A DNA stretch of 64,000 bases from Halorutilus salinus (GCF_026242195.1 NZ_RKLV01000002.1:62001-126000); one strand, 5' to 3'. Positions 1 to 7,981 are shown, counted from the first letter of the stretch. Notes: generated by a model not told the origin, from the letters alone. A program made the numbers and translations.

Positions 1-61
1 CGCGCGCACCCGGTCCCGTTTCGGTCTCGTTCCATACGTCCTCGTCGGTTCTTATCGCCAT
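1..61 (-). CDS. Probable N-terminus of a gene running off the left edge
   Basis: An open frame starts with ATG at 61 on the minus strand and stays open to the window edge. It reads about 20 residues, beginning MAIRTDEDVWNE, an acidic composition like other proteins here. A TATA-like TTATAC lies about 22 bases upstream of this ATG, as expected for a leaderless haloarchaeal transcript. It would be read in the same direction as the AarF-family gene, 43 bases downstream of that gene's stop. No family can be recognised from so little, and an alternative ATG at 35 gives a less convincing peptide. Confidence 0.4.
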   Translation of the reverse strand, partial: MAIRTDEDVWNETETGPGAR

Positions 62-104
62 ACGAGGAAGACGTGACGAGGGTATAACTGGCTTGCTATA
101 CCTA

Positions 105-1850
105 TCAGTCCTCGGCGGTCTCCGGCGCGGGTGTCTCCTTCCTCTCGGCGTCGGCGTCTTTGTTGTCGCCGCCCTCACGTCTCTCGATCCCGTCCTCCGT
201 ACGGTGTTCATCGCCCCATTTCTCCATCTCGTAACGCATCATGAACATAGGTCCCTTTGCGCTCCCCGTGTCGCGGTACGAGAGAGCGACCTTGCCGAGC
301 GCGACGACGCCCGCGCCGAGAAGGACGCCCGAAACCGCGACGTTCCCGACGGCGGTGTAGGCGACGCCCGAACCCACGCCGAGCGCGGAGCCGACGACGG
401 CGGTGACTGTGCGGCGGTTGCCCTCACGTATCTCGTCCCTGATCTCGTTCTTCATGCTGTCGAGGTAGAGACGTTCGCTACGTTCCTTTGCGTCGCTCCG
501 TATCTCTTCGAGTTCGAGGTCAAAGGTCTCCTTCTCGACGAAGAAACGCGCGAGATGGGCGCTGAAGTCGTAGTCGGTGTCGAGCGTCGTTGCGATCCCT
601 TGGACACCCGTGATCGCGCGGAGGCTGAGGAGTATGTCCTGGTTTAGCTGTATGGGGAACTCGTCGAAGCTCTCGTCGAAGCCCTCCGCGACAGCGCCTA
701 TGTCTATCTCGGAGACATCGCCCGCAACGTCCTTTGAGAGAGCGTCCGCCCAGTCGCACATAGCCTCCCAGCCCTTGCGTGAAGAGACCTCGACAGCCCC
801 CATGTCTTCGAGCGCCGCGATGGTGACATCGTGGTCGCGTACGCCGAGTCCGGCGAGGAAACGCGCGAAAGCCTCCGTGACGCCTTCCTCAGGGCGCTGT
901 GACATACCGTAGTCGTAGATTACGACGCGTCCGTCGTCGGCGACGGCGATGTTTCCGTGGTGCGGGTCGGTCTGGTAGACGCCGTAGACGAACGCCATAC
1001 GGAGGTACGCCTCGACGACACGGCGCGCGATGACACCAAGGTCGTGTCCGCGTTCGCGGAGTTCGTCGAACCTCTTTACCTTGACGCCGTCCTCGAAGCT
1101 CATCACTATGACGCGTCCCGTACAGAGTTCGTCGTAGGTTTGGGGGACGACCACCTCGTCGTCGAAGCCTTCGCGTACGACGTTCTCACGTATCTCGCGC
1201 ATCGTCTCCGCCTCGCGTTCGAAGTCGACCTCCTTACGTAGTGACCTGTCTACGTCCCTGCTTACGGAGACGAGCGACTCGGCGTAAGACGCCTGTCCAG
1301 AGACGCGGAGGAGGCGGTAGAGTACGGAGACCATGGTGCTCAGAGCCGAGAGATCCGCCTCGACGCGTTCACGTAGACCCGGACGCTGTACCTTGACCGC
1401 GACCCTATCGCCGTCGACGGTCGCGCCGTGAACCTGAGCGATAGACGCCGACGAGATAGGCTCCTCGTCGATAGAGCCGAAGACGTCTTGGGGCGCGCCG
1501 AGTTCGTCCTCGATGACGGTCTCTATATCCCCGAAACCCACCGGCGGTACGTCGTCCTGTAGCCTCTGAAGCTCGTCGATATAGACGGGCGGTACGAAGT
1601 CGGGGCGCGTCGTCAGGAACTGCGCGAGCTTGACGTACGTCGTACCGAGTTCCTCGAAGGCGTCGGTGAGACGGCGCGCGCGTTCGCGCCTCGCCTCCCT
1701 GTCGAGTTCGCGCGGCGCGCCGAACAGGACATACCTTCTCATGTCTCTGGCGTGCGTCAGCATCATGGGTGCGAGGACGCGGAAAGCCTTCAGGAGTCTT
1801 GGAAACGTCGAGGGTCGCATCTTGAACCGAGTCACGCGACGGTTCCACAT
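105..1850 (-). CDS. ABC1/AarF/UbiB family atypical protein kinase
   Basis: 581 residues. This is the ABC1/ADCK/UbiB family of atypical kinases or ATPases, linked in other organisms to isoprenoid quinone synthesis; the archaeal substrate is unknown. Visible hallmarks are the KLAQF segment near residue 75 (the family's KxGQ-type signature, here KLAQ), the nucleotide-binding lysine in DRVAVKVQRPG near 150, the HHGNIAV catalytic stretch near 297 and VIYDYGM near 312. The C-terminus (about 480-530) is a hydrophobic Gly/Val/Ala-rich segment likely to anchor it in the membrane, followed by a charged tail. Length suits the family. It stands alone, with a long gap upstream. Confidence 0.9.
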   Translation of the reverse strand: MWNRRVTRFKMRPSTFPRLLKAFRVLAPMMLTHARDMRRYVLFGAPRELDREARRERARRLTDAFEELGTTYVKLAQFLTTRPDFVPPVYIDELQRLQDDVPPVGFGDIETVIEDELGAPQDVFGSIDEEPISSASIAQVHGATVDGDRVAVKVQRPGLRERVEADLSALSTMVSVLYRLLRVSGQASYAESLVSVSRDVDRSLRKEVDFEREAETMREIRENVVREGFDDEVVVPQTYDELCTGRVIVMSFEDGVKVKRFDELRERGHDLGVIARRVVEAYLRMAFVYGVYQTDPHHGNIAVADDGRVVIYDYGMSQRPEEGVTEAFARFLAGLGVRDHDVTIAALEDMGAVEVSSRKGWEAMCDWADALSKDVAGDVSEIDIGAVAEGFDESFDEFPIQLNQDILLSLRAITGVQGIATTLDTDYDFSAHLARFFVEKETFDLELEEIRSDAKERSERLYLDSMKNEIRDEIREGNRRTVTAVVGSALGVGSGVAYTAVGNVAVSGVLLGAGVVALGKVALSYRDTGSAKGPMFMMRYEMEKWGDEHRTEDGIERREGGDNKDADAERKETPAPETAED

Positions 1851-2271
1851 AAAATGACCCTCTTCGGACGACGCGAACCGTGTGACCGTGTTCTTGCGTC
1901 TTCTTTGGCGCGCCGTCTCGCGTTCCGACCGGCGCGGGGTCGGGCGTGTGACCGTCGGCGGGGGGAAAGTCGGCGTGCGTCCTCTACGTGAGCGCCGGGG
2001 TCAGCGCCGGCGGGTGAGCACCGCGGGTGACCGTCGGCGCGCGGAGCACCGACGGGATCAGCGTCCACGACACACGCAAACGCACCGCGCCCGACCCCGT
2101 TCCGCGTTTCCGAGCGCCAAAGTACGTCTTAACCGGCGTATCTAATACCGATAAGCAACGCTTACCGATAGGATAGCCAAGGTTACTGTTAATTATGACC
2201 CACATACGACCATACAACGCCTGTCAACTGTCGCACGGTTTTAAGTCGCGCCGCCGAGGTATGTGAACCAA
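1851..2271. other. Gene-poor stretch between the AarF gene and the pilins
   Basis: No convincing gene on either strand. The left part (1900-2110) is very GC-rich with short GCGCCGG-type repetitions; reading frames there are Arg-rich shadows. From about 2130 it becomes AT-richer, and TTTTAA at 2239-2244 is the best TATA-like candidate for the downstream pilin transcript. Confidence 0.5.
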
Positions 2272-2342
2272 GCGAAACGGGGCACGACGGACGACCCGCC
2301 TTAGCCGTAAGCTGGCGGGACACTCTCGTTTCGCAGAGGTGA
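2272..2342 (+). promoter_or_regulatory. Structured 5' leader and ribosome binding site of the first pilin gene
   Basis: Sequence shows an 8-bp outer stem, GCGAAACG at 2272-2279 with CGTTTCGC at 2327-2334. It encloses an inner stem, CCCGCC at 2295-2300 with GGCGGG at 2314-2319, extendable by AGC/GCT at 2303-2305 and 2311-2313. Directly after the outer stem sits a strong Shine-Dalgarno GAGGTGA at 2336-2342, 3 bases before the ATG at 2346. A folded leader this close to the ribosome site could tune translation, but that is inference. Confidence 0.5.
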
Positions 2343-2345
2343 AAC

Positions 2346-2745
2346 ATGAGATACACAGAAACAAACGACGACAGCGCGGTATCGCCGGTTATCGGCGTCA
2401 TACTGATGGTGGCTATCACCGTCATACTCGCGGCTGTCATAGGTACGTTCGTACTGGGTCTTGGAGAAAAACGTTCAGGAGAACGCGCAGGCGGGTGTGA
2501 CGTTTGACTACGACGGATCAGAAGACAATCTTACAGTTAGTGTGACCGATCCCGGTAACGTTGACGCGCTATTCCTACAGCTGAGTAACGGAACCACTTA
2601 CGGTCCGGACACAACACCGGCTATAGCACCTGAGGCAGGTAATAGAACGATCATACAGTCGGCTGCAGCTAACAACCAAGCCGTGACGCTAATCGGACAG
2701 GTGAACGGACAGAACAACACGCTCAGGTCATACGAGGAGTTCTAA
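2346..2745 (+). pseudogene. Type IV pilin-like protein, frameshifted
   Basis: The ATG at 2346 opens a frame with the haloarchaeal pilin N-terminus: a short charged leader, [11 protein letters not shown] as the prepilin-peptidase and assembly motif, then a hydrophobic helix ending GTFVLGLGE. The frame breaks about residue 42: the run GAGAAAAACG around 2464-2473 carries one A too many. Removing one A joins it to the downstream frame, which continues [16 protein letters not shown] to the stop at 2745. That continuation closely matches the next gene ([10 protein letters not shown], then a GNVDAL block), so both halves belong to one pilin of about 132 residues. The break could be real inactivation, phase variation at an A-run, or a sequencing error. 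Confidence 0.75.
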
Positions 2746-2784
2746 CTTAGCCTCGTACACCCTGCTGTTCTCAAATAGAAACGG

Positions 2785-3222
2785 GTGAAGTATTCACAAA
2801 CAAGAAACAGGGCTGTCTCTCCGGTGATAGGAGTTATTCTAATGGCCGCCGTCACCGCCATACTCGCCGCCGTCATCGGTACGTTCGTCACCGGCACCGG
2901 GAGCGACGTTCAGCCATCGGCGCAGGCGGGCGTGACGTTTGACTACGACGGTGCGACCGACGAACTAACCGTCCGAGTTATCGACGCCGGGAACGTCGAC
3001 GCTCTGTACATCGAGAACCGAGACGATCCGGTTCAGAACGGCGATATCTCGTCGCCGAACGGCTGGGATACCAACGTCGACGGCGACAGACGTGTGGTGA
3101 ACGAAGACCCCGACGGCGGCGACAGCGTCGTCATCGACGGCACCGCGAACGACGACGACGTGGTGATAACCGGCGAGGTCGACGGCGAGGAGACGCTCCT
3201 CGACGGCTGGGAGCTTGAGTAG
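2785..3222 (+). CDS. Archaeal type IV pilin (N-terminal pilin domain protein)
   Basis: 145 residues from a GTG start. Residues 1-8 are a short basic leader, then [20 protein letters not shown] forms the class III signal and polymerisation helix of archaeal type IV pilins, with processing expected before or within the AVSP motif. The exported part is acidic and beta-rich ([18 protein letters not shown]) and ends DGWELE. Related to the frameshifted pilin 40 bases upstream and probably on the same transcript, giving a tandem pair. No prepilin peptidase or PilB/PilC gene is in the window, so assembly must rely on genes elsewhere. The start is set by the motif position; no strong Shine-Dalgarno precedes it. 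Confidence 0.88.
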   Translation: MKYSQTRNRAVSPVIGVILMAAVTAILAAVIGTFVTGTGSDVQPSAQAGVTFDYDGATDELTVRVIDAGNVDALYIENRDDPVQNGDISSPNGWDTNVDGDRRVVNEDPDGGDSVVIDGTANDDDVVITGEVDGEETLLDGWELE

Positions 3223-3540
3223 CCCGACGCCGAACCCCGACGGCGGAAGCGCGGATCCGCCGGACGGGAAACGGGGGCAGACGGGGGATATACCCGTACC
3301 CCTCCGTCGCGGTCGGCGACCACACGGTTCCCGCGGCGTTGGTGGAACCCTCCTGCCCTGTCCACCCATAGATGGACGACCTCAAACGCACGACCGCGGG
3401 TTCCAGACCGGTATTTCCATGACCTCTACGACCCGACGCGTCTTCGACGGCGTCGTGCTACCTGTCTTCGCACGACCGCGTAACAAGACCGCCCCGGTGG
3501 TTCGCTCAGACTTAACTGTCCGCCCGACATCTACCGTGAC
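3223..3540. other. Intergenic stretch after the pilin pair
   Basis: No gene with convincing composition on either strand. It holds a 10-base perfect palindrome GCGGATCCGC at 3251-3260 and an imperfect dyad GGGGGATATACCC near 3283-3295, either of which could end pilin transcription. CTTAACTG near 3511 is a weak promoter candidate for the Doc-like gene. Confidence 0.4.
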
Positions 3541-4017
3541 ATGACAGGGTCTCGGATTACCGACCTATCCTCTATCGATGCCGAGAACTTCAAGCTCCGA
3601 AACGAGCGGTTCTTCAACCGCGGCTACGACTACGATGCCCAACCTCACCACGGTGTGGGGGAGGTCAGACGGAAGATATGGAACACACGAAACGGAGACC
3701 TCCGGCGCGTGCTACGCGACTTCCCCAAGGACGCGCCGCTTCTCGATCAGTGCGCCGGATGGATGCACGCAGTCGCAGGAAAACACTTCTTCCCCGACGC
3801 GAACCACCGCACCGCTATGGCACTCCTACGGAAGCTACTCCGTGACAACTCAATAGAACTCGCTCCGCTTCCTCCTCAACGGGCGCGTGAGGCATCCCTA
3901 AGGTCGCATGAGGTCAGAAACAAGATCGAACCCGTCCGACTCGACACGCTGTACCGTAAGGATAGACTCTTCCTCGTCTGGCGTCTCTACTTCGAACCCG
4001 CTATTCTGTATGAGTAA
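3541..4017 (+). CDS. Doc-like Fic-domain protein (putative toxin)
   Basis: 158 residues. The signature is HFFPDANHRTAM at residues 82-93, matching the Fic/Doc core HxFx(D)ANxR: H82 would be catalytic, D86 and N88 position metal and phosphate, R90 binds phosphate. The AN form in place of GN is the Doc variant, and Doc phosphorylates EF-Tu in bacteria. Position 89 is His where Doc usually has Lys. Length fits a single Fic domain plus about 45 C-terminal residues. No Phd-like antitoxin precedes it; the nearest small frame is the weak candidate on the opposite strand just downstream. Target (possibly aEF1A) and activity are inference. Confidence 0.75.
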   Translation: MTGSRITDLSSIDAENFKLRNERFFNRGYDYDAQPHHGVGEVRRKIWNTRNGDLRRVLRDFPKDAPLLDQCAGWMHAVAGKHFFPDANHRTAMALLRKLLRDNSIELAPLPPQRAREASLRSHEVRNKIEPVRLDTLYRKDRLFLVWRLYFEPAILYE

Positions 4018-4020
4018 GAC

Positions 4021-4116
4021 CTACTCCTCGTCTCCGTAACTCGCCGCCAGCGCTTCGTACAGCTCTCTGTTCTCCCGAACATCCCTGTCCATATCCTTTT
4101 CAGCTTCCCAGTTCAT
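4021..4116 (-). CDS. Candidate small acidic protein, convergent with the Doc-like gene
   Basis: A 31-residue frame beginning MNWEAEKDMDRDVRENRELY and ending SYGDEE, highly charged and helix-forming, with its stop only 4 bases from the Doc-like gene's stop. The open frame extends further upstream without a better start, so the true N-terminus is unclear. The composition is like a real haloarchaeal protein, and it could be the missing antitoxin partner, but there is no recognisable family and no clear promoter. Confidence 0.3.
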   Translation of the reverse strand: MNWEAEKDMDRDVRENRELYEALAASYGDEE

Positions 4117-4297
4117 TCCTTCTACCTCTCTAACCCTGTCGGTTGCCGAGCACCGTTCACGTACGGATACTGTGCTCAGACGTGACCTATCTACTCTATC
4201 AAAGGATGCGGATATAACTGTTACGCCTCGAACACCGGTCTGTTCTTCTCCGGCACCACAGTCCTTACCCTGTAAGAGGTTGTAAAGATAACACACG

Positions 4298-4495
4298 ATG
4301 ACCAAACCGGACAGACGAATACCCGTCACGGAGGAGCGCCGGCGCGAGCTAAACGACCTCAAGGACGCGGGACAGACCTACGACGAACTCCTTGCCCAAC
4401 TCGTCCGTAGCTACAGCCGCGAACACCTCGCAGAACGCGCACGCGAACTCCGAGAAGCCGACGAAGACGAACTGACACCGCTCGGTGAGGTATAA
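4298..4495 (+). CDS. VapB-like antitoxin family protein
   Basis: 65 residues: RRIPVTEERRRELNDLKDAG, then TYDELLAQLV. The N-terminal beta strand followed by helices and the GxTYDELL signature match the small haloarchaeal VapB-type (ribbon-helix-helix-like) antitoxins, which bind DNA as dimers and normally precede a PIN-domain VapC toxin. Here no PIN gene follows; the 150 bases downstream hold no intact frame. It is therefore either an orphan antitoxin or the remnant of a module. It lies in a cluster with Doc-like and TumA/TumE genes. The ATG at 4298 fits the family's N-terminus. Confidence 0.6.
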   Translation: MTKPDRRIPVTEERRRELNDLKDAGQTYDELLAQLVRSYSREHLAERARELREADEDELTPLGEV

Positions 4496-4645
4496 CCTGA
4501 GCGCAGAGGCACGCGAGTACCACGCATCTCGACGAAAAGAGCCAACACATCGTCCGCGACAGCCTCGAAAAGCCCGAAGATAACCCTACCCGCGCCCCGA
4601 AGCCGGTTCGGGCGACGCGTCGAACGCCCGCACGTGCGAGATGAG

Positions 4646-5014
4646 CTATGCCGTGGCGGTCCTTCTCGGCAGGTCGACCTCAACGTGAACGCTGTCGTAG
4701 GGTATCCTCGGCTTCTTGGCACGTCCGTCCTCAACGAGTTCGACGACGCCGCGGCTTGACAGCATCTCGATATCCTCGTGAACCTCACGGAGTCCTCTGT
4801 CGAGTATCCGCGCGAGTTCGCGTATGCTGTCCGGCTCCTCGGTCATTATCGCCTCTATCGTCTCCATCCGTCTCTCGGTGAGTAGCTTACCGAGTTCGTC
4901 GACATCGGCGAACGCCACGACGTGCGGCGTGTCCTCGTCGCTCTCCAGCTGTTCACCGAAGCTCTCGACGGCTTCGTCTACGGTTTCGTGCTTGATTATT
5001 AGCGTGTCTGTCAT
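4646..5014 (-). CDS. tumA: TumA-type winged-helix antitoxin (HVO_A0114 family DNA-binding protein)
   Basis: 122 residues. The central part, ERRMETIEAIMTEEPDSIRE followed by LARILDRGLREVHEDIEML, is a winged helix-turn-helix of the HVO_A0114 type (MarR-like), with the wing at SSRGVVELVEDG. The N-terminal 45 residues contain a strand pattern common to this family. It overlaps the preceding tumE gene by 4 bases, the standard order for TumE-TumA toxin-antitoxin pairs. The likely role is to neutralise TumE and repress the pair's promoter. Assignment rests on the HTH plus the neighbour; the partner gene makes it firmer. Confidence 0.8.
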   Translation of the reverse strand: MTDTLIIKHETVDEAVESFGEQLESDEDTPHVVAFADVDELGKLLTERRMETIEAIMTEEPDSIRELARILDRGLREVHEDIEMLSSRGVVELVEDGRAKKPRIPYDSVHVEVDLPRRTATA

Positions 5015-5316
5015 CTTTCTGTCACCTCTTCTATGAACTCCTTGAGCAGTTCCTGTACGTCGTCGGTCGTTTCGGGCGGGTTTTCTATCGGCTCTATCTC
5101 GCCGTCGGGCAGGTGCCGGTGGTGGCGCGCACCGTGCGCATCGTTGGTGTTATCCCACCGCTCGATGTGGTTCTCGTCCATGTCGAGTGCCTGAAATCTG
5201 TATTTCAAGCCGTTGGGGAACTCGTCGGACGGCGGTACCTCCCACGCGGACGCCTCTATACGGACGCCCGCTACGATCAGCGTCAACCGGTCGTCCGGCA
5301 GTATACTCTCCGCCAT
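5011..5316 (-). CDS. tumE: TumE family toxin (DUF6516)
   Basis: 101 residues from the ATG at 5316; another in-frame ATG at 5337 would add MFVYVQT. The family pattern is visible: strands around RLTLIVAGVRIEASAW, then YRFQALD, HIERWDN and the conserved histidine patch HGARHHRHLPDGE near residue 65, followed by a C-terminal helix. The proposed function is the toxin of a type II toxin-antitoxin pair; its target is not established. The stop overlaps the start of the HTH antitoxin gene by 4 bases. A TTAATA element (minus strand, about 5351-5357) is the probable promoter. Confidence 0.8.
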   Translation of the reverse strand: MAESILPDDRLTLIVAGVRIEASAWEVPPSDEFPNGLKYRFQALDMDENHIERWDNTNDAHGARHHRHLPDGEIEPIENPPETTDDVQELLKEFIEEVTER

Positions 5317-5479
5317 CGTTTGTACATAGACAAACATAGAACTGATGCCGTATTAAGCGTTGGGTCTACTACAAACGCCGGTTACTCCCCGACTGTTTTC
5401 TTTGATGGATGGCTTCCGAAGGGTAGAGGCATCGCCGTCCGGTGTTCTGCCATCTCTTACTATACCGTAAGAACCGTCA

Positions 5480-5553
5480 TGGGTTCGCCCAGATTTGAAC
5501 TGGGGACCTCCTCCATGTCAAGGAGGTGTCATAACCAACTAGACCACGAACCC
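5480..5553 (-). tRNA. tRNA-Val (GAC)
   Basis: The reverse complement folds as a complete tRNA: acceptor GGGTTCG/CGAACCC, D arm with GGTTA loop, anticodon stem CCTCC/GGAGG enclosing TTGACAT (anticodon GAC), and T arm CCCAG TTCAAAT CTGGG. CCA is not encoded. It borders the toxin-antitoxin segment, and tRNA genes are frequent integration sites, but no duplicated tRNA end was found nearby. Confidence 0.97.
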
Positions 5554-5636
5554 TACCACGGGATACGGAACTGTATCTAAAGAAACCTTCGGAATGCGTG
5601 CGAAGATATATGCGTTCCCCGCGCCGTATTACGTCT

Positions 5637-6845
5637 ATGAAAGCAGTACTGCTCGCCGCGGGGCGGGGTACGAGGATGCGCCCCCTCACCGATACGCGTC
5701 CCAAGCCCCTCCTTCCCGTCGGCGGGACGACGCTCGTCGAGAACGCGATGGACGCCTGCGCGCCGTACGTCGACGGCTTCGTTCTCGTCGTCGGATACAT
5801 GTCCGATGAGGTACGCGAGACCGTCGGCGACGAACACGCGGGTCTGCCTGTCGAGTACGTCGAACAGGAGGAGCGCGCGGGAACCGCCGACGCCGTCGTA
5901 CGCGCACAGAACCGCGTCGGACCCCGTTTCGTCGTGGCGAACGGCGACGCCGTCTTCTCGCCCTCTGTCGTTGGAAGCCTCGTGGAGCAAGAGGGAAACG
6001 CCCTCTCTGTAAAACGCGTCGACGATCCTTCGGGGTACGGCGTCGTTGAGGTCGACGACGGACGCGCCACGGATATCGTGGAGAAGCCCGACGAACCACC
6101 CTCGTCGCTCGCAAACGCGGGCGTCTACGTCTTCGACCGCGACGCGCTCGACTACATGAGGTCGACCGACGAGTCGGCGCGCGGCGAGCGCGAGATAACC
6201 GCCGCGATCGCCGAGATGATGACCGACGGATACGGGTACGGCGTCGTCGAACACGAGGGCGAATGGCTCGACGCCGGCTATCCGTGGGATCTCCTCGAAG
6301 CCAACCGTGCCGTCCTCCGCGGTACCGAACGCATTCTCGACGGCGAAGTTGAGGAAGGCGCGACGGTACGCGGGGATGTTGTCGCCGAGGAGGGTGCGCG
6401 TCTCCTTTCCGGCGCTTACGTCGAGGGATCCGTCTTCGTCGGCGAGGGCGCTACGATCGGTCCCAACGCGTACGTACGTGGACCTACCGCCGTCGGTGAG
6501 GGTGCGAAGGTCGGACACGGGGTTGAGGTCAAGAACTCCGTTCTCATGCGTGACGCCTCCGTCGGACATCTCTCGTACGTCGGCGACTCCGTCCTCGGTG
6601 AGGGTATCAACCTCGGCGCGGGGACGGTCGTCGCCAACCTCCGTCACGACGGCAAGAACGTCCGTGCGCGCGTCAAGGAAGAGACGGTCGACACCGGGCG
6701 ACGTAAGTTCGGTGTTGTTGTCGGCGACAACGTTAAGACGGGCGTAAACACCAGCCTGAACGCGGGTACACGTCTCGGCGTCGGCGCGACCACCGAACCC
6801 GGTGAGACGGTTACGCGGGACAGAGACGTGGAGGCGGACGGATGA
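5637..6845 (+). CDS. glmU: Bifunctional sugar-1-phosphate nucleotidyltransferase/acetyltransferase (GlmU-type)
   Basis: 402 residues. Residues 1-230 are a nucleotidyltransferase: LLAAGRGTRMRPLTDTRPKP is the signature G-rich loop with the catalytic Arg and Lys, and NGDAVF binds metal. Residues 245-400 are a left-handed beta-helix of hexapeptide repeats ending in the GlmU-like acetyltransferase region (VGHLSYVGDSVLG, then NLRHDGKNVRARV). Together this predicts GlcN-1-P acetylation and UDP-GlcNAc formation, as in archaeal ST0452-type enzymes. The ATG at 5637 is chosen because the family begins with MKAVLLAAG; upstream in-frame starts add a basic, unlikely peptide. The stop overlaps the next gene's ATG (ATGA). 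Confidence 0.87.
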   Translation: MKAVLLAAGRGTRMRPLTDTRPKPLLPVGGTTLVENAMDACAPYVDGFVLVVGYMSDEVRETVGDEHAGLPVEYVEQEERAGTADAVVRAQNRVGPRFVVANGDAVFSPSVVGSLVEQEGNALSVKRVDDPSGYGVVEVDDGRATDIVEKPDEPPSSLANAGVYVFDRDALDYMRSTDESARGEREITAAIAEMMTDGYGYGVVEHEGEWLDAGYPWDLLEANRAVLRGTERILDGEVEEGATVRGDVVAEEGARLLSGAYVEGSVFVGEGATIGPNAYVRGPTAVGEGAKVGHGVEVKNSVLMRDASVGHLSYVGDSVLGEGINLGAGTVVANLRHDGKNVRARVKEETVDTGRRKFGVVVGDNVKTGVNTSLNAGTRLGVGATTEPGETVTRDRDVEADG

Positions 6846-7981
6846 CGAACAAAGCCGTCGTACTCGCCGCGGGCGAGGGTCGGCGTCTCCGCCCTCTCAC
6901 ATCACTCCGTCCCAAGCCGATGGTTCCCGTGGGCAACCGTCCGGTTCTCGAACACGTCGTCGAGGCACTCGCGGACGCGGGGATCGACGAGGTCGTCTTC
7001 GTCGTCGGGTACAGACGCGAGAGGATACAGACCTACTTCGGCGACGGCGACGACTGGGGCGTCGATGTCGAGTACGTCGTACAGGACAAACAGCTTGGTA
7101 CGGGACACGCCCTCCTACAGGCTGAGGAAGCCGTCGACGGCGAATTCCTCGTCGTCAACGGCGACTCTATCGTCGACGCGTCGCTCGTCTCGTCTCTCGT
7201 TTCAGCCAACGCCCCTGCGGTCGCGGTGACGCGTTCCGACCAGCCTACCGACTACGGCGTTGTTGATACCGAGGACGGACGTGTCGTCGGTATCGAGGAG
7301 AAGCCACGTGTCTACGACGCCGAGACGGAGACGATAAACGCGGGCGTCTACAGGCTTGACGAAGCCGTCTTCGATGAGATACGTTCGAGACCGGGCGGCG
7401 AAACCTCGCTTACCGAGGCGCTCGCGTCGCTCGCCGACGGGGACAGAGTCGACGCCGTACGTGTCGAAGGATGGACGGACGTCTCCCATCTCTGGGATCT
7501 CCTCCGTGTCAACTCCGAGGTCGTCGGAGGTCGGGACGAAGACGACGCCGATGTACATCCGACGGCGTACGTCGCTGACGGCGTGGCGCTTGGCGACGAC
7601 GCTACCGTAGGTCCCCATGCCACGATACTCCCTGGAACGGCGCTCGGCGACAACGCCAACGTCGGCGCGGGTGCGGTCGTCGCCAACTCCGTCGTCTTCG
7701 CCGACGCGCGCGTGGGCGAGAACGCCGTCGTACGTGACTCCGTCGTGGCTGAGGACGCGCGCCTCGGCTCCAACGCCACCGTCGAGGGCGGACGCGCCGA
7801 TGTCGTCGTCGAAGGAGAGCTGTACGAGGACGTCCGTCTCGGCGGCGTCGTCGGCGACTACTCCACCATCGGCGGCGGCGCGTGTCTCGAACCCGGTACG
7901 GTTCTCGGAAACGATGTCCGTGTGGGCACGGGTACCGTCGTGGACGGACGTGTCTCGTCAGGAACGGAGGTGCGGCGCTGA
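6842..7981 (+). CDS. Sugar nucleotidyltransferase with left-handed beta-helix (GlmU/RmlA-like paralogue)
   Basis: 379 residues. N-terminal nucleotidyltransferase: VVLAAGEGRRLRPLTSLRPK signature at 5-24, NGDSIVD metal site, and the GIEEKP pattern. The C-terminal 150 residues are hexapeptide repeats (HPTAYVADGV and others), but without the NLRHDGK-type acetyltransferase segment of its upstream paralogue. It therefore probably only transfers nucleotide (glucose-1-P or GlcNAc-1-P, with UTP or dTTP); the exact substrate cannot be read from sequence. It sits between glmU and glmS, overlapping the first by 4 bases and ending right before the ATG of the second, so all three are one operon. Confidence 0.85.
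   Translation: MTNKAVVLAAGEGRRLRPLTSLRPKPMVPVGNRPVLEHVVEALADAGIDEVVFVVGYRRERIQTYFGDGDDWGVDVEYVVQDKQLGTGHALLQAEEAVDGEFLVVNGDSIVDASLVSSLVSANAPAVAVTRSDQPTDYGVVDTEDGRVVGIEEKPRVYDAETETINAGVYRLDEAVFDEIRSRPGGETSLTEALASLADGDRVDAVRVEGWTDVSHLWDLLRVNSEVVGGRDEDDADVHPTAYVADGVALGDDATVGPHATILPGTALGDNANVGAGAVVANSVVFADARVGENAVVRDSVVAEDARLGSNATVEGGRADVVVEGELYEDVRLGGVVGDYSTIGGGACLEPGTVLGNDVRVGTGTVVDGRVSSGTEVRR

Noticed and set aside
93-647. Long plus-strand open frame across the AarF gene
   Set aside because: Antisense shadow of the kinase gene; no family motifs and no promoter. GC-rich codon position bias produces such frames throughout.
1900-2110. Basic small proteins in the GC-rich gap
   Set aside because: Frames on both strands are Arg/Gly/Pro-rich with no acidic bias, unlike true haloarchaeal proteins.
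4499-4640. Peptide resembling an antitoxin C-terminus downstream of the VapB-like gene
   Set aside because: A short stretch (LDEKSQHIVRDSLEKP) looked like a TacA/DUF1778-type tail, but there is no start, no N-terminal ribbon-helix-helix and the other two frames look equally plausible.
5480-5553. Integrated element using tRNA-Val as attachment site
   Set aside because: The toxin-antitoxin genes adjoin the tRNA, but no integrase and no duplicated tRNA 3' end were found within the window.
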